This document shows positions 8,421 through 17,185 of a stretch of DNA of 64,000 nucleotides, in pieces. The first letter of the stretch is position 1. The number at the start of each line of letters is the position of its first letter. The position numbers were made by a program, and so were the translations under genes. The notes beneath the pieces were generated by a model. The model did not search any database. It was not told the DNA's origin and saw nothing but the letters and a program-made list of their open reading frames with translations. The DNA is from Cognatiyoonia sp965661665. GTDB lineage: Bacteria; Pseudomonadota; Alphaproteobacteria; Rhodobacterales; Rhodobacteraceae. Location of the stretch: positions 1 through 64,000 of the forward strand of contig NZ_CBFIEO010000016.1 of the NCBI RefSeq assembly GCF_965661665.1. The letters run 5' to 3'.

Positions 8421-11381
8421 ATGGCGTCTTATTCCACCCGTCGACGTGACCCCCTGCTGGACAGCACAACACAAGCCGCTGTCGAACGGCGCAGTAAGGA
8501 GCTTTTGGGCTTTGCACTGTTCAGCGCGGGCGCGTTGGTCGCGGCGATGATTTGGTCCTACGCTCTGACCGACCCAAGCTGGATGTCAGCCACGGACGCA
8601 CCAATCCAGAACCTTCTTGGCCGCTACGGCGCTGCAACGGCCGCGCCGCTGATGATGATCCTTGGCAAAGGCTTCTGGGTCGTGCCGATTGTCCTCATTG
8701 CATGGGGTCTGCGCTTTATGGGCCATTGGGGCGAAGACCGCGCTTTTGGCCGCATGATCTATGCGCCTTTCGCGCTCTTTCTCGCGTCGCTTTATGCCGC
8801 AACCCTGACACCCGTTGGCGACTGGCCCAGCAACTTCGGCCTTGGCGGTCTCTTTGGGGACACTGGGCTTGGCGTTCTGCTGACCGTCATCCCCTTTGGC
8901 ACGATCTTGTCGGTCAAAGTCCTCTCCGTCCTTTTGGGTATTCTGACCGTTGGCGTCATGGCCTTCGCTGTCGGCTTCACCCGCCCAGAACTCAAAATAG
9001 GTGGCCGCTTCATCTTCCTTGGCACGGTGTTGCTCTATGCCGGCGTCATGCGTCTCATCGGCAAAAGCGCCGCTCTCACCGGCCGCGTTGCTAAAGGCGT
9101 CGGGTACAAAGTCTCCGAACATCGCGCGGAACGCCGCGCTAACCGCGAAGCCTTGGCGCAGACCGAAGCCTTCGCACGAGATGTTACCGTCGGCCAACCA
9201 CGGGCAGAGGCTAAGCTGCGCGCCGCCGCCGTTGTCCGGGCCAACCCGATCATGCCAACGGATAGCCGCAACATGCCGCCAGTCCTTCGCGCGACCCGTG
9301 ACCATGCGGAAGAGCCAGCGCAGGTCGAACCCGCCCCGCAAGAGCCGCAACTGGGCTTCCTCGCCTCGCTTCTGAAGCGCAATGAGCAGCCCATCCAGAA
9401 TGAGCTGGTCGAACAAGAAATGACCGCCGACGCCGAAGCGCCATCGCAGGATCGCATCAGCGCCCGCATTTCCGACGTCATCCGCAGCCGCGCAGGCGCC
9501 AACGTGCAACAGCCGCTGTCATCTGTTCGGATTGAGCCTAAACTTACCCACGGCAAAGGCCCGACACCGCTGGTGCTGAACACCGCACAAGACACGATGG
9601 ATGAGGTGGAACTCCTCGATGTTGAGCCAGAAGCGGTGATCGACGATCTGCCAAACACGCCGATGGCGGATGCTACCATGCCGGTCTACCGCCGTCGCGA
9701 AACGGAGGTTGAAGACGCAGCGCCGTTTGTCGCCGAACCGCTCGTTGAAACCGAAAACCGTGGTACCACACCCAGCGCTCGCGTGTTCCAGCCAACACTC
9801 AAAAAGCCGCAACCGTCCAAACGCGCAAAGGCCGAAGCGCAGCCATCGCTGCAATTCGAAGATAAATACGCCGATTATGAGCATCCACCGCTCAGCCTTC
9901 TGACCAGCCCGACAGAGGTGCAGCGCCACCACCTGTCTGACGAAGCGCTCGAAGAAAATGCGCGGATGCTGGAAAGCGTACTGGATGATTACGGCGTGAA
10001 GGGCGAAATCGTCTCAGTCCGTCCGGGTCCAGTTGTCACCATGTATGAACTTGAGCCCGCACCGGGCCTCAAAGCATCCCGCGTCATTGGCCTTGCCGAC
10101 GACATCGCGAGGTCCATGTCCGCGCTGTCTGCCCGTGTCTCGACAGTGCCCGGCCGCTCCGTCATCGGGATCGAACTGCCGAATGAGAACCGCGAAAAAG
10201 TTGTGCTGCGCGAAATCCTTAGCCACCGCGACTACGGCGACAGCAACCAAAAGCTGCCGCTGGCGCTGGGCAAAGACATCGGCGGGGAGCCGATCATCGC
10301 TAACCTTGCCAAGATGCCTCACTTGCTGATCGCAGGTACCACCGGCTCCGGTAAATCGGTGGCCATCAACACCATGATCCTGTCGCTGCTTTACAAGCTG
10401 ACACCGGAAGAATGCCGGATGATCATGATCGACCCGAAGATGCTGGAACTCAGCGTCTATGACGGCATCCCGCACCTCCTCTCCCCCGTTGTGACCGATC
10501 CGAAAAAAGCGGTCGTCGCCCTGAAATGGGTCGTGGGCGAGATGGAAGAACGCTATCGCAAAATGTCCAAAATGGGCGTCCGCAACATCGATGGCTACAA
10601 CGGCCGCGTCAAAGACGCTCTGAGCAAGAAAGAGATGTTCAGCCGCACCGTCCAAACCGGATTCGACGATGAAACCGGCGATCCAGTTTTCGAAACCGAA
10701 GAGTTCAAGCCCGAACTCCTCCCCTATATTGTCGTTGTCGTGGACGAGATGGCCGACCTTATGATGGTCGCGGGCAAGGAAATCGAAGCCTGCATTCAGC
10801 GACTCGCTCAGATGGCGCGGGCCTCTGGCATTCACCTCATCATGGCCACACAGCGTCCATCGGTCGACGTCATCACAGGCACGATCAAGGCTAACTTCCC
10901 AACGCGGATTTCTTTCCAAGTGACGTCCAAGATCGACAGCCGCACCATCCTTGGGGAAATGGGTGCCGAACAGCTTTTGGGCATGGGTGACATGCTCTAC
11001 ATGGCCGGTGGCTCCAAAATCACTCGCGTCCACGGCCCGTTCTGTTCGGATGAAGAGGTGGAAGAGATCGTCAACCACCTCAAGTCCTTCGGCCCGCCTG
11101 AATATATGTCCGGCGTCGTCGATGGCCCAGATGAGGAAAAGGAAAGCGACATCGACGCCGTGCTCGGCTTAGGTGGCAACACCAACGGCGAAGATGCGCT
11201 CTACGATCAAGCAGTCGCCATCGTCATCAAAGACCGTAAATGCTCCACCTCCTACATCCAGCGCAAGCTGGCGATCGGCTACAACAAAGCCGCGCGTCTG
11301 GTGGAACAGATGGAAGGCTCCGGCCTCGTCTCCGCCGCCAACCATGTGGGTAAGCGGGAGATTTTGGTTCCCGAACCGTAG
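8421..11381 (+). CDS. ftsK: DNA translocase FtsK
   Basis: A 986-residue FtsK/SpoIIIE-type translocase that pumps chromosomal DNA through the division septum and promotes dimer resolution. The first 220 or so residues hold several hydrophobic membrane segments. A charged, proline- and glutamate-rich linker follows, then the motor with Walker A GTTGSGKS (about 638-645) and Walker B IVVVVDEMADLMM (about 770). A C-terminal winged-helix gamma domain (about 925-975, STSYIQRKLAIGYNKAARLV) reads KOPS sequences. I chose ATG 8421 over the upstream TTG 8406 because a GAGG site precedes it and the protein start fits. A strong terminator follows. Confidence 0.96.
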   Translation: MASYSTRRRDPLLDSTTQAAVERRSKELLGFALFSAGALVAAMIWSYALTDPSWMSATDAPIQNLLGRYGAATAAPLMMILGKGFWVVPIVLIAWGLRFMGHWGEDRAFGRMIYAPFALFLASLYAATLTPVGDWPSNFGLGGLFGDTGLGVLLTVIPFGTILSVKVLSVLLGILTVGVMAFAVGFTRPELKIGGRFIFLGTVLLYAGVMRLIGKSAALTGRVAKGVGYKVSEHRAERRANREALAQTEAFARDVTVGQPRAEAKLRAAAVVRANPIMPTDSRNMPPVLRATRDHAEEPAQVEPAPQEPQLGFLASLLKRNEQPIQNELVEQEMTADAEAPSQDRISARISDVIRSRAGANVQQPLSSVRIEPKLTHGKGPTPLVLNTAQDTMDEVELLDVEPEAVIDDLPNTPMADATMPVYRRRETEVEDAAPFVAEPLVETENRGTTPSARVFQPTLKKPQPSKRAKAEAQPSLQFEDKYADYEHPPLSLLTSPTEVQRHHLSDEALEENARMLESVLDDYGVKGEIVSVRPGPVVTMYELEPAPGLKASRVIGLADDIARSMSALSARVSTVPGRSVIGIELPNENREKVVLREILSHRDYGDSNQKLPLALGKDIGGEPIIANLAKMPHLLIAGTTGSGKSVAINTMILSLLYKLTPEECRMIMIDPKMLELSVYDGIPHLLSPVVTDPKKAVVALKWVVGEMEERYRKMSKMGVRNIDGYNGRVKDALSKKEMFSRTVQTGFDDETGDPVFETEEFKPELLPYIVVVVDEMADLMMVAGKEIEACIQRLAQMARASGIHLIMATQRPSVDVITGTIKANFPTRISFQVTSKIDSRTILGEMGAEQLLGMGDMLYMAGGSKITRVHGPFCSDEEVEEIVNHLKSFGPPEYMSGVVDGPDEEKESDIDAVLGLGGNTNGEDALYDQAVAIVIKDRKCSTSYIQRKLAIGYNKAARLVEQMEGSGLVSAANHVGKREILVPEP

Positions 11382-11409
11382 CAGCTACAGGCTTGTTCGG
11401 CTAAGAAGG

Positions 11410-11445
11410 CCGGCCCGCACGGTGGGTGTGGGCCGGTTTTGTTTT
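11410..11445 (+). terminator. Intrinsic terminator of ftsK
   Basis: The stem CCGGCCC / GGGCCGG (11410-11416 and 11430-11436), extended inward by GCAC/GTGT, is followed by TTTTGTTTT. It sits 28 bp after the ftsK stop and separates ftsK from the ureide genes. Confidence 0.85.
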
Positions 11446-11506
11446 GAAGGCTTTACCTTGGCACTGCTTTCCCCCTTAATCATGCTGTGATGAAGGACTG
11501 CACCCA

Positions 11507-12331
11507 ATGACACGCTATGCGACACCCTCTGGCGGCCTGCCGCCCCAGTCTAAAACCTTGGACGAACGGGCGGTATTCACACCTGCCTACGCCTTCCTTC
11601 CCGCCGACACGATGCGCGATATCGTGACGAGCTTTCTGCCGCATTGGAAAAACACCCGCGCGTGGGTCATCGCCCGCCCGATGAGCGGGTTTTCTGAGAC
11701 CTTCAGCCACTACATCACCGAAGTTGGCCCCGGCGGCGGCAGCACCAGACCTGATGATGATCAAACCGCACAAGCTGTCCTTTTCGTCGTTGCTGGCGCG
11801 GCGGAGATTGCGTTGATGGGCCAAAAACACAGCCTGACCGCAGGCAGCTATGTCTACATCCCCGCAAGCAGCGATTGGACATTTCGCAACATCTCAGACG
11901 TGTCCGTGACCTTCCATTGGATCCGCAAAGCCTACCAAGCGGTCGATGGAATCGACGCGCCAGAGCCGTTCATCAGCCATGACGACGACGCCACAATCAT
12001 CGAAATGCCGGATGCGGATGGCAAATGGTGCACTTCCCGATTTGTCGATCCTGAAGACCTACGCCATGACATGCACGTCAACATCGTCAAATTCGAACCG
12101 GGCGGCCTGATCCCCTTTATGGAAACCCATGTGATGGAACACGGGCTTTATGTTCTGGAAGGCACAGCCAACTACCGCCTCAACCAAGACTGGGTCAGCG
12201 TCGGACCAGGGGATTACATGTGGCTCCGCGCGTTCTGCCCACAGGCTTGTGTCGCCACAGGTGACGGACCGTTCCGCTACCTTCTCTACAAAGACGTCAA
12301 TCGTCACATGCCGTTGGACCTTAGAAAATGA
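11507..12331 (+). CDS. allE: (S)-ureidoglycine aminohydrolase
   Basis: A 274-residue bicupin of the AllE/YlbA family, which converts (S)-ureidoglycine to (S)-ureidoglycolate and ammonia in allantoin degradation. Two cupin barrels are visible (about residues 70-140 and 190-265). The C-terminal one carries the manganese-binding segment FMETHVMEHGLYVLEG with its ETHxMEHG signature. Its stop overlaps the start of the GAPDH-like gene (ATGA). It is the first gene after the ftsK terminator and belongs to the ureide module that continues on the opposite strand with allA and puuE. Confidence 0.92.
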   Translation: MTRYATPSGGLPPQSKTLDERAVFTPAYAFLPADTMRDIVTSFLPHWKNTRAWVIARPMSGFSETFSHYITEVGPGGGSTRPDDDQTAQAVLFVVAGAAEIALMGQKHSLTAGSYVYIPASSDWTFRNISDVSVTFHWIRKAYQAVDGIDAPEPFISHDDDATIIEMPDADGKWCTSRFVDPEDLRHDMHVNIVKFEPGGLIPFMETHVMEHGLYVLEGTANYRLNQDWVSVGPGDYMWLRAFCPQACVATGDGPFRYLLYKDVNRHMPLDLRK

Positions 12332-13311
12332 CACGTATCGCCATCAATGGCTTTGGGCGGATCGGTCGGACGGTCCTGCGCCAGCTGCTGACCACGCGCA
12401 AGGACACGGGCCTTGAAGTGGCCCTAATTAACGACATCGCGAAGGCCGACCTCTGCGCCTATCTTTTTGCGCATGACAGTGTGTTTGGTGTGTTTCCTGA
12501 AACTGTGACAGCCAGCGATGATGCTATCCAGATTGGCAACACGCGTATCGCGTTTACCAACGATCCCGACCTCAGCCAAACTAATCTGTCAGGGGTCGGC
12601 CTGATCCTTGAATGCGCAGGCCATGCCAAAACGCGCGAGGTGGCAGAGCGTGGGCTCACTGCAGGGGCCAAACAAGTCTTGATCTCCGGCCCCAGCGATG
12701 CCGCCGATGTGACGGTTGTGATGGGAGCCAATGATGACGCGATGGGCGATGCGCGGATTGTCTCAAACGCCTCCTGCACCACCAACGCTTTGGCCCCACT
12801 CGTGCGGCTTCTGGATAATACCTTCGGGCTTGAGGTCGCACATATGACGACGATCCACTGCTACACCAGCAGTCAACCAATGATCGACGCGCCGCGCGGC
12901 GACATGGCCCGCAGTCGCGCGGGCGCGATGTCGATGGTGCCCACAACCACCAGCGCGACCGAACGGGTGCTGGACGTGCTGCCTCACCTCAAAGGGCGGT
13001 TGACGGGTGCGGCGGTGCGCGTGCCAACAGCAAGCGTGTCGGCTCTTGATCTGACGGCCGCGCTCAAAACCAATGTGACGAGAGAGGCGCTCAATGCCGT
13101 CCTCGTAAACGCCGACAGAAATCTGATCGGCACCACGGACCTGCCGTTAGTTTCCACCGACCTCAGGTCGCGGCCCGAATCGCTGATCTTGGCCACGCCC
13201 GAAACCATCGTCACCACCCCGCGTCATGTGCGGATTTTCGGTTGGTATGATAACGAATGGGGCTTTTCGTCGCGTATGATCGATATGGCGCTCAGGATGA
13301 CGGCGCGCTGA
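12328..13311 (+). CDS. Glyceraldehyde-3-phosphate dehydrogenase family protein (gap/epd paralogue)
   Basis: A 327-residue phosphorylating aldehyde dehydrogenase of the GAPDH family. The Rossmann start TRIAINGFGRIGRTVLRQ, the catalytic cysteine in SNASCTTNALAP, the histidine in TTIHCYTSSQ, the phosphate-site PTTT and AVRVPT arginine, and the C-terminal WYDNEWGFSSRM are all present. Usual glycolytic enzymes have SYTNDQ after the histidine and RVPTPN; here they are CYTSSQ and RVPTAS, so substrate-phosphate contacts differ. Its 4-bp overlap with allE implies co-translation within a purine-degradation cluster, which is unexpected. Substrate could be glyceraldehyde-3-phosphate, erythrose-4-phosphate or another aldehyde. 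The last 20 bp overlap convergent allA. Confidence 0.85.
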   Translation: MTRIAINGFGRIGRTVLRQLLTTRKDTGLEVALINDIAKADLCAYLFAHDSVFGVFPETVTASDDAIQIGNTRIAFTNDPDLSQTNLSGVGLILECAGHAKTREVAERGLTAGAKQVLISGPSDAADVTVVMGANDDAMGDARIVSNASCTTNALAPLVRLLDNTFGLEVAHMTTIHCYTSSQPMIDAPRGDMARSRAGAMSMVPTTTSATERVLDVLPHLKGRLTGAAVRVPTASVSALDLTAALKTNVTREALNAVLVNADRNLIGTTDLPLVSTDLRSRPESLILATPETIVTTPRHVRIFGWYDNEWGFSSRMIDMALRMTAR

Positions 13312-13777
13312 TGGTCACGGGCTGTTCCAGCCAGTGTTCTTCCAAATTTGCACCCTCACCAATCTGGTCAATAACGGCAAAAAGCCCTGGCGCATGGAGC
13401 GGCGTCAATACCCCATGCCAAGTCCCGCGATAGAAATTGATCGCCTGACCCGGTGACGTGACAAAAGCCAACGGCGCTCCTGGTTTGCCACCCTCATCTG
13501 GCGCGACAATCACCAAAAACCCATGCTCTGATATCGGCACAAAGGCTTGGCTACCCTCTGGATGCCGCTCCAGCAAGTCCAGCTTGTAAGGAAAGCCTCG
13601 TGGCTCTGCCCGAAACAGACTGATGCCCGCGCGCCCCTCCTGAAAATCCAATACCGCGCGGTCGTGATAGCGCCCGCATTTGCCTTGATTGATGATCTTG
13701 TCAGGATCGCCTGAACAATCGAGCACATCCCCGAAAGGTGCGAAGGCCTCCGCGGTGATCGGCACCGCTTGGATCAC
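13292..13777 (-). CDS. allA: Ureidoglycolate lyase
   Basis: A 161-residue AllA-type ureidoglycolate lyase (ureidoglycolate to glyoxylate plus urea). Visible hallmarks are AFAPFGDVLDCSG near the start, DRAVLDFQEGRAGISLFRAEPRG, the central LLERHPEGSQAFVP containing the conserved ERHP, and FYRGTWHGVLTPL near the end. Its start overlaps the 3' end of the PuuE fusion gene by 4 bp (ATGA on the minus strand), so both are translated from one message. The 3' end overlaps the convergent GAPDH-like gene by 20 bp. Confidence 0.93.
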   Translation of the reverse strand: MIQAVPITAEAFAPFGDVLDCSGDPDKIINQGKCGRYHDRAVLDFQEGRAGISLFRAEPRGFPYKLDLLERHPEGSQAFVPISEHGFLVIVAPDEGGKPGAPLAFVTSPGQAINFYRGTWHGVLTPLHAPGLFAVIDQIGEGANLEEHWLEQPVTISAPSS

Positions 13778-15183
13778 GGCAACACATCCATCAGCCGAAA
13801 CTCCGCAATCCGCTCCACTTGACGGCAGGCTGTCGCAAACTCTGCCGCTTTGTCATTGTGCAACCGGTTCTCAAACTGTTTCAGGATCGACGCTTTGTCG
13901 TGATCCCGCACGGCAATGATAAAAGGGAAGCCGAACTTCTTTGTATAGGCGGCATTCGCCTTCTCAAACGTCTCCCGCTCTGCATCGGTCAGCGCGTCCA
14001 AACCGGCGGAGGCTTGCTCGGACGTGGATTCCTTGGTCAACCGGCGCGCCTGCGCCAGCTTGCCGGCCAAATCAGGATGCGCCGTCAAAACCGCCATCCG
14101 TTCCTTGTCGGATCCGGAGCGAAACGCCCGCGCCATTGCGTTGTGCAAACCCTTTGCCGTGTCATGCGCCGGACCCAGTTCCAGCGCAAACGCCCGCTCC
14201 GCCACCCAAGCCGTATGCTCAAAAATGCCGCCATACATCTCAACGAACATCTTCTGATCCATCTCAGACGGCCGCTTGCGGTGCTTGTGCGGATGCACGT
14301 TGGCCCAATGATCAGCAATCTCCGCCCGCGTCGCGAACCAGACATCCTCATGCGCCCCCGCGTATTCTAAGAAATGCCGCAGCGCCTCAATCCGTCCCGG
14401 ACGCCCGATCAATCGACAATGCAGCCCGACCGACATCATCTTTGGCGCGCCTTCTTGCCCCTCACGGTAAAGCGCATCGAAGGATGACTTCAGATAATCA
14501 AAGAATTGATCGCCTGCGTTGAATCCCTGCGCTGTCGCAAACCGCATGTCGTTGCAATCAAGCGTGTAGGGCACGATCAACTGATCCCGCCGCCCAAACT
14601 CCATCCAATAGGGCAAATCATCGGCATAGCTGTCCGCGACATAGGCAAACTGCCCCGTCTCCGCCGCCAATCGCACCGTGTTGACCGAACAACGACCCGT
14701 GTACCAGCCGCGCGGCGGCTGACCGACAACCTCGGTGTGCAAACGGATAGCCTCTTCCATATCGGCGCATTCGTCCGCTTCCGAGTGGTCCTTATACTCG
14801 ATCCACTTCAACCCGTGGCTGGCAATCTCCCACGGGGCCAGCTTCATCGCCGCGACCTGCTCGGGGGAGCGGGCGAGGGCGGTCGCTACCCCATAGACCG
14901 TTACCGGTACATCTGAGAGTAACCGATAGAGCCGCCAAAACCCCGCGCGGCTGCCGTACTCATAGATGCTTTCCATGTTCCAATGCCGCTGGCCGTTCCA
15001 CGCTGCCGCACCGACAATCTCTGACAAAAACGCCTCAGACGCCGCATCCCCGTGTAGGATGTTGTTCTCCCCACCTTCCTCGTAGTTGAGGACGATCTGA
15101 ACAGCGATCTTGGCCCCACCGGGCCATTGGGCATCTGGCGGATTGGCCCCATATCCGATCATATCGCGCGGGTAACGGTTCAT
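13774..15183 (-). CDS. Fused allantoinase PuuE and OHCU decarboxylase
   Basis: A 469-residue two-domain enzyme. Residues 1 to about 310 are PuuE, the polysaccharide-deacetylase-type allantoinase that opens allantoin to allantoate (YPRDMIGYGANPPDAQWPGG, IVLNYEEGGE, SHGLKWIEY, MSVGLHCRLIGRPGRI). Residues about 311-469 are 2-oxo-4-hydroxy-4-carboxy-5-ureidoimidazoline decarboxylase (PSEMDQKMFVEMYGGIFEHT, LTAHPDLAGKLAQ, YTKKFGFPFIIAVRDHDKAS, with the HPDLAGK and FGFPFI signatures). The fusion joins two consecutive steps, OHCU to S-allantoin to allantoate. allA is co-translated downstream, and puuD is divergent with 67 bp between start codons. Confidence 0.93.
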   Translation of the reverse strand: MNRYPRDMIGYGANPPDAQWPGGAKIAVQIVLNYEEGGENNILHGDAASEAFLSEIVGAAAWNGQRHWNMESIYEYGSRAGFWRLYRLLSDVPVTVYGVATALARSPEQVAAMKLAPWEIASHGLKWIEYKDHSEADECADMEEAIRLHTEVVGQPPRGWYTGRCSVNTVRLAAETGQFAYVADSYADDLPYWMEFGRRDQLIVPYTLDCNDMRFATAQGFNAGDQFFDYLKSSFDALYREGQEGAPKMMSVGLHCRLIGRPGRIEALRHFLEYAGAHEDVWFATRAEIADHWANVHPHKHRKRPSEMDQKMFVEMYGGIFEHTAWVAERAFALELGPAHDTAKGLHNAMARAFRSGSDKERMAVLTAHPDLAGKLAQARRLTKESTSEQASAGLDALTDAERETFEKANAAYTKKFGFPFIIAVRDHDKASILKQFENRLHNDKAAEFATACRQVERIAEFRLMDVLP

Positions 15184-15250
15184 TTCATGCTTCCATCTTT
15201 GCTGGACCGTTTATAGCCTGTGATCTGGACCGGGGAATAGGAAATCCGCC

Positions 15251-16471
15251 ATGTATGATGCAGCAATACTCTGGGATTGGATGGCTTTCGCCGTCCGCTG
15301 GGTTCACGTCATTACGGCGATTGCGTGGATTGGATCATCCTTCTACTTCATCATGCTCGATCTCGGCCTCAACCGCAACATCGACGGGCCGGCAGACGGC
15401 GAAGAATGGCAGGTCCACGGTGGCGGTTTCTATCATATCCAGAAATACCTCGTCGCTCCGACTGAAATGCCTGCCCACCTCACGTGGTTCAAATGGGAAA
15501 GCTACAGCACGTGGCTGTCGGGCTTTGCGCTCCTCGCGGTGGTCTATTGGTCGGGGGCGGAGCTGTATCTCATCGATTCAAACAAAGCCGACCTCTCCAT
15601 CTGGCAAGCCATCGCCATTTCCGCCGCTTCCCTTGCAGTGGGCTGGGTGCTTTACGACGCGCTTTGCAAATCGCCCCTGCAAGACAACCCAACGCTGGTG
15701 ATGATCATCCTCTTCGGGATCATTCTGGCGATGTCTTGGGGGTATAATCAGGTCTTCACAGGCCGTGCGGCATTGCTCCACCTCGGCGCGTTCACTGCCA
15801 CGATCATGACAGCCAACGTCTTTATGATCATCATGCCCAACCAGCGCGTCGTTGTGGCTGACCTCAAAGCTGGCCGGACACCTGACCCGAAGTACGGTAA
15901 AATCGCGAAGCTGCGCTCAACCCACAACAACTATCTGACGCTGCCGGTCATTTTCCTGATGCTGTCCAACCATTACCCGCTGGCCTTCGGTACGGAATAC
16001 TCATGGCTGATCGCAGCACTCGTCTTCCTTATGGGCGTCACGATCCGGCATTATTTCAACTCGCTCCACGCGCGCAGCGGCAATCCCCACTGGACATGGG
16101 CCGTCACCACAATCCTTTTTATCGTGATTGCGTGGCTCTCCACCGTGCCCGGCCACGACACATACGAAGAGGCGGAGGCCCGAGCCCTCACACCCTATGA
16201 AACCCGCTATGCCAGCGCCGAAGGGTTTGACGTCGCGCAGCAGATAGTCATGGGCAACTGCGCGATGTGCCATGCGCGGGAGCCTGTCTACGGCAACATG
16301 CAATGGGCACCCAAGGGTGTGTTTCTTGAAACCGCTAGCGACATCGCAGGCCATGCCAAGGATATTTACCTGCAAGCCGCCATCAGCCACGCCATGCCGC
16401 CCCCATCGCAATCGCGCCTCTCTGACGAGGACCGCGCAACCCTCGCCGCATGGTTCAACGCCGCGCAATAG
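15251..16471 (+). CDS. puuD: Urate hydroxylase PuuD (membrane, cytochrome c-linked)
   Basis: A 406-residue integral membrane protein matching PuuD, the cytochrome c-coupled urate oxidase that makes 5-hydroxyisourate and passes electrons to the respiratory chain. About eight membrane segments occupy residues 10-305 (for example FAVRWVHVITAIAWIGSSFY). A C-terminal cytochrome c domain carries one haem motif, NCAMCH (C337, C340, H341), and a possible methionine ligand in ISHAMPPPSQS. It is divergent from the PuuE fusion gene. No 5-hydroxyisourate hydrolase (uraH/pucM) lies next to it. Confidence 0.93.
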   Translation: MYDAAILWDWMAFAVRWVHVITAIAWIGSSFYFIMLDLGLNRNIDGPADGEEWQVHGGGFYHIQKYLVAPTEMPAHLTWFKWESYSTWLSGFALLAVVYWSGAELYLIDSNKADLSIWQAIAISAASLAVGWVLYDALCKSPLQDNPTLVMIILFGIILAMSWGYNQVFTGRAALLHLGAFTATIMTANVFMIIMPNQRVVVADLKAGRTPDPKYGKIAKLRSTHNNYLTLPVIFLMLSNHYPLAFGTEYSWLIAALVFLMGVTIRHYFNSLHARSGNPHWTWAVTTILFIVIAWLSTVPGHDTYEEAEARALTPYETRYASAEGFDVAQQIVMGNCAMCHAREPVYGNMQWAPKGVFLETASDIAGHAKDIYLQAAISHAMPPPSQSRLSDEDRATLAAWFNAAQ

Positions 16472-16573
16472 ACTGACATTCGCGTGTTATCGCCTATCAC
16501 TGGGCAATCTGCTGTTGTCCTCCCATATCTGATGCGGGCACAAAGCCTGCAATAGAAGCTGAAAGGGACCAAC

Positions 16574-17173
16574 ATGCTGAGACGGACATTCCTTGGCGGT
16601 GCAGCTGCAATCGCGGTTGCCACACCTTCCGCCGCGCAAGAACTGTCATTGAGCGAGATTTCAGCCTACCTCAACCGCCTGCAAACGGCGCAGGGTGGCT
16701 TCACCCAGATCAACAGCGATGGCACACTGTCGACCGGCCAGATCTACATCAAACGCCCAGGGCGCATCCGATTCGAATACAACCTGCCCGACAATAGCCT
16801 GGTGATGGCAGGCGGCGGGTCGGTCGCGATCTTTGATGGCCGCTCTAACACCGGCCCTGACCGCTACCTGCTAAGTCAGACACCGCTCAAGATCATTCTG
16901 GAGCAAAATGTGGACCTGAACCGCGCCCGCATGGTGACGAACCGGACATCAGACGGCACGACGACGACCGTGACCGCGCAAGATCCCGACAACCCGCAGT
17001 ACGGCAACATTCAACTGGTGTTCACAGCAAACCCCGTGGAGCTGCGCCAGTGGATCATCACCGATGACATCGGCGCTCAAACCACAGTGATCCTCAATGA
17101 TCTGGTCTCCGGCGTTGGGATCAACGACCGCAAGTTCAGCATTCTGAGCGAGATTGAGAACTGGAACAAATAG
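16574..17173 (+). CDS. lolA: Outer-membrane lipoprotein carrier protein LolA
   Basis: A 199-residue LolA-like periplasmic carrier that receives lipoproteins from LolCDE and delivers them to the outer membrane. A signal peptide with a twin arginine near the start (MLRRTFLGGAAAIAVATPSAAQ) covers about residues 1-22. The mature part shows LNRLQTAQGGFTQIN, YIKRPGRIRFEYN and the C-terminal NDLVSGVGINDRKFSI segment typical of alphaproteobacterial LolA. An AAAGGGA site precedes ATG 16574. In related genomes lolA commonly follows ftsK; here about 5 kb of ureide genes lie between them. Confidence 0.85.
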   Translation: MLRRTFLGGAAAIAVATPSAAQELSLSEISAYLNRLQTAQGGFTQINSDGTLSTGQIYIKRPGRIRFEYNLPDNSLVMAGGGSVAIFDGRSNTGPDRYLLSQTPLKIILEQNVDLNRARMVTNRTSDGTTTTVTAQDPDNPQYGNIQLVFTANPVELRQWIITDDIGAQTTVILNDLVSGVGINDRKFSILSEIENWNK

Positions 17174-17185
17174 TGGCGTAACGCC

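Noticed and set aside
10014..11078. A 354-codon minus-strand frame inside ftsK
   Set aside because: Histidine- and aspartate-rich composition typical of the reverse complement of GC-rich coding sequence; no homology features.
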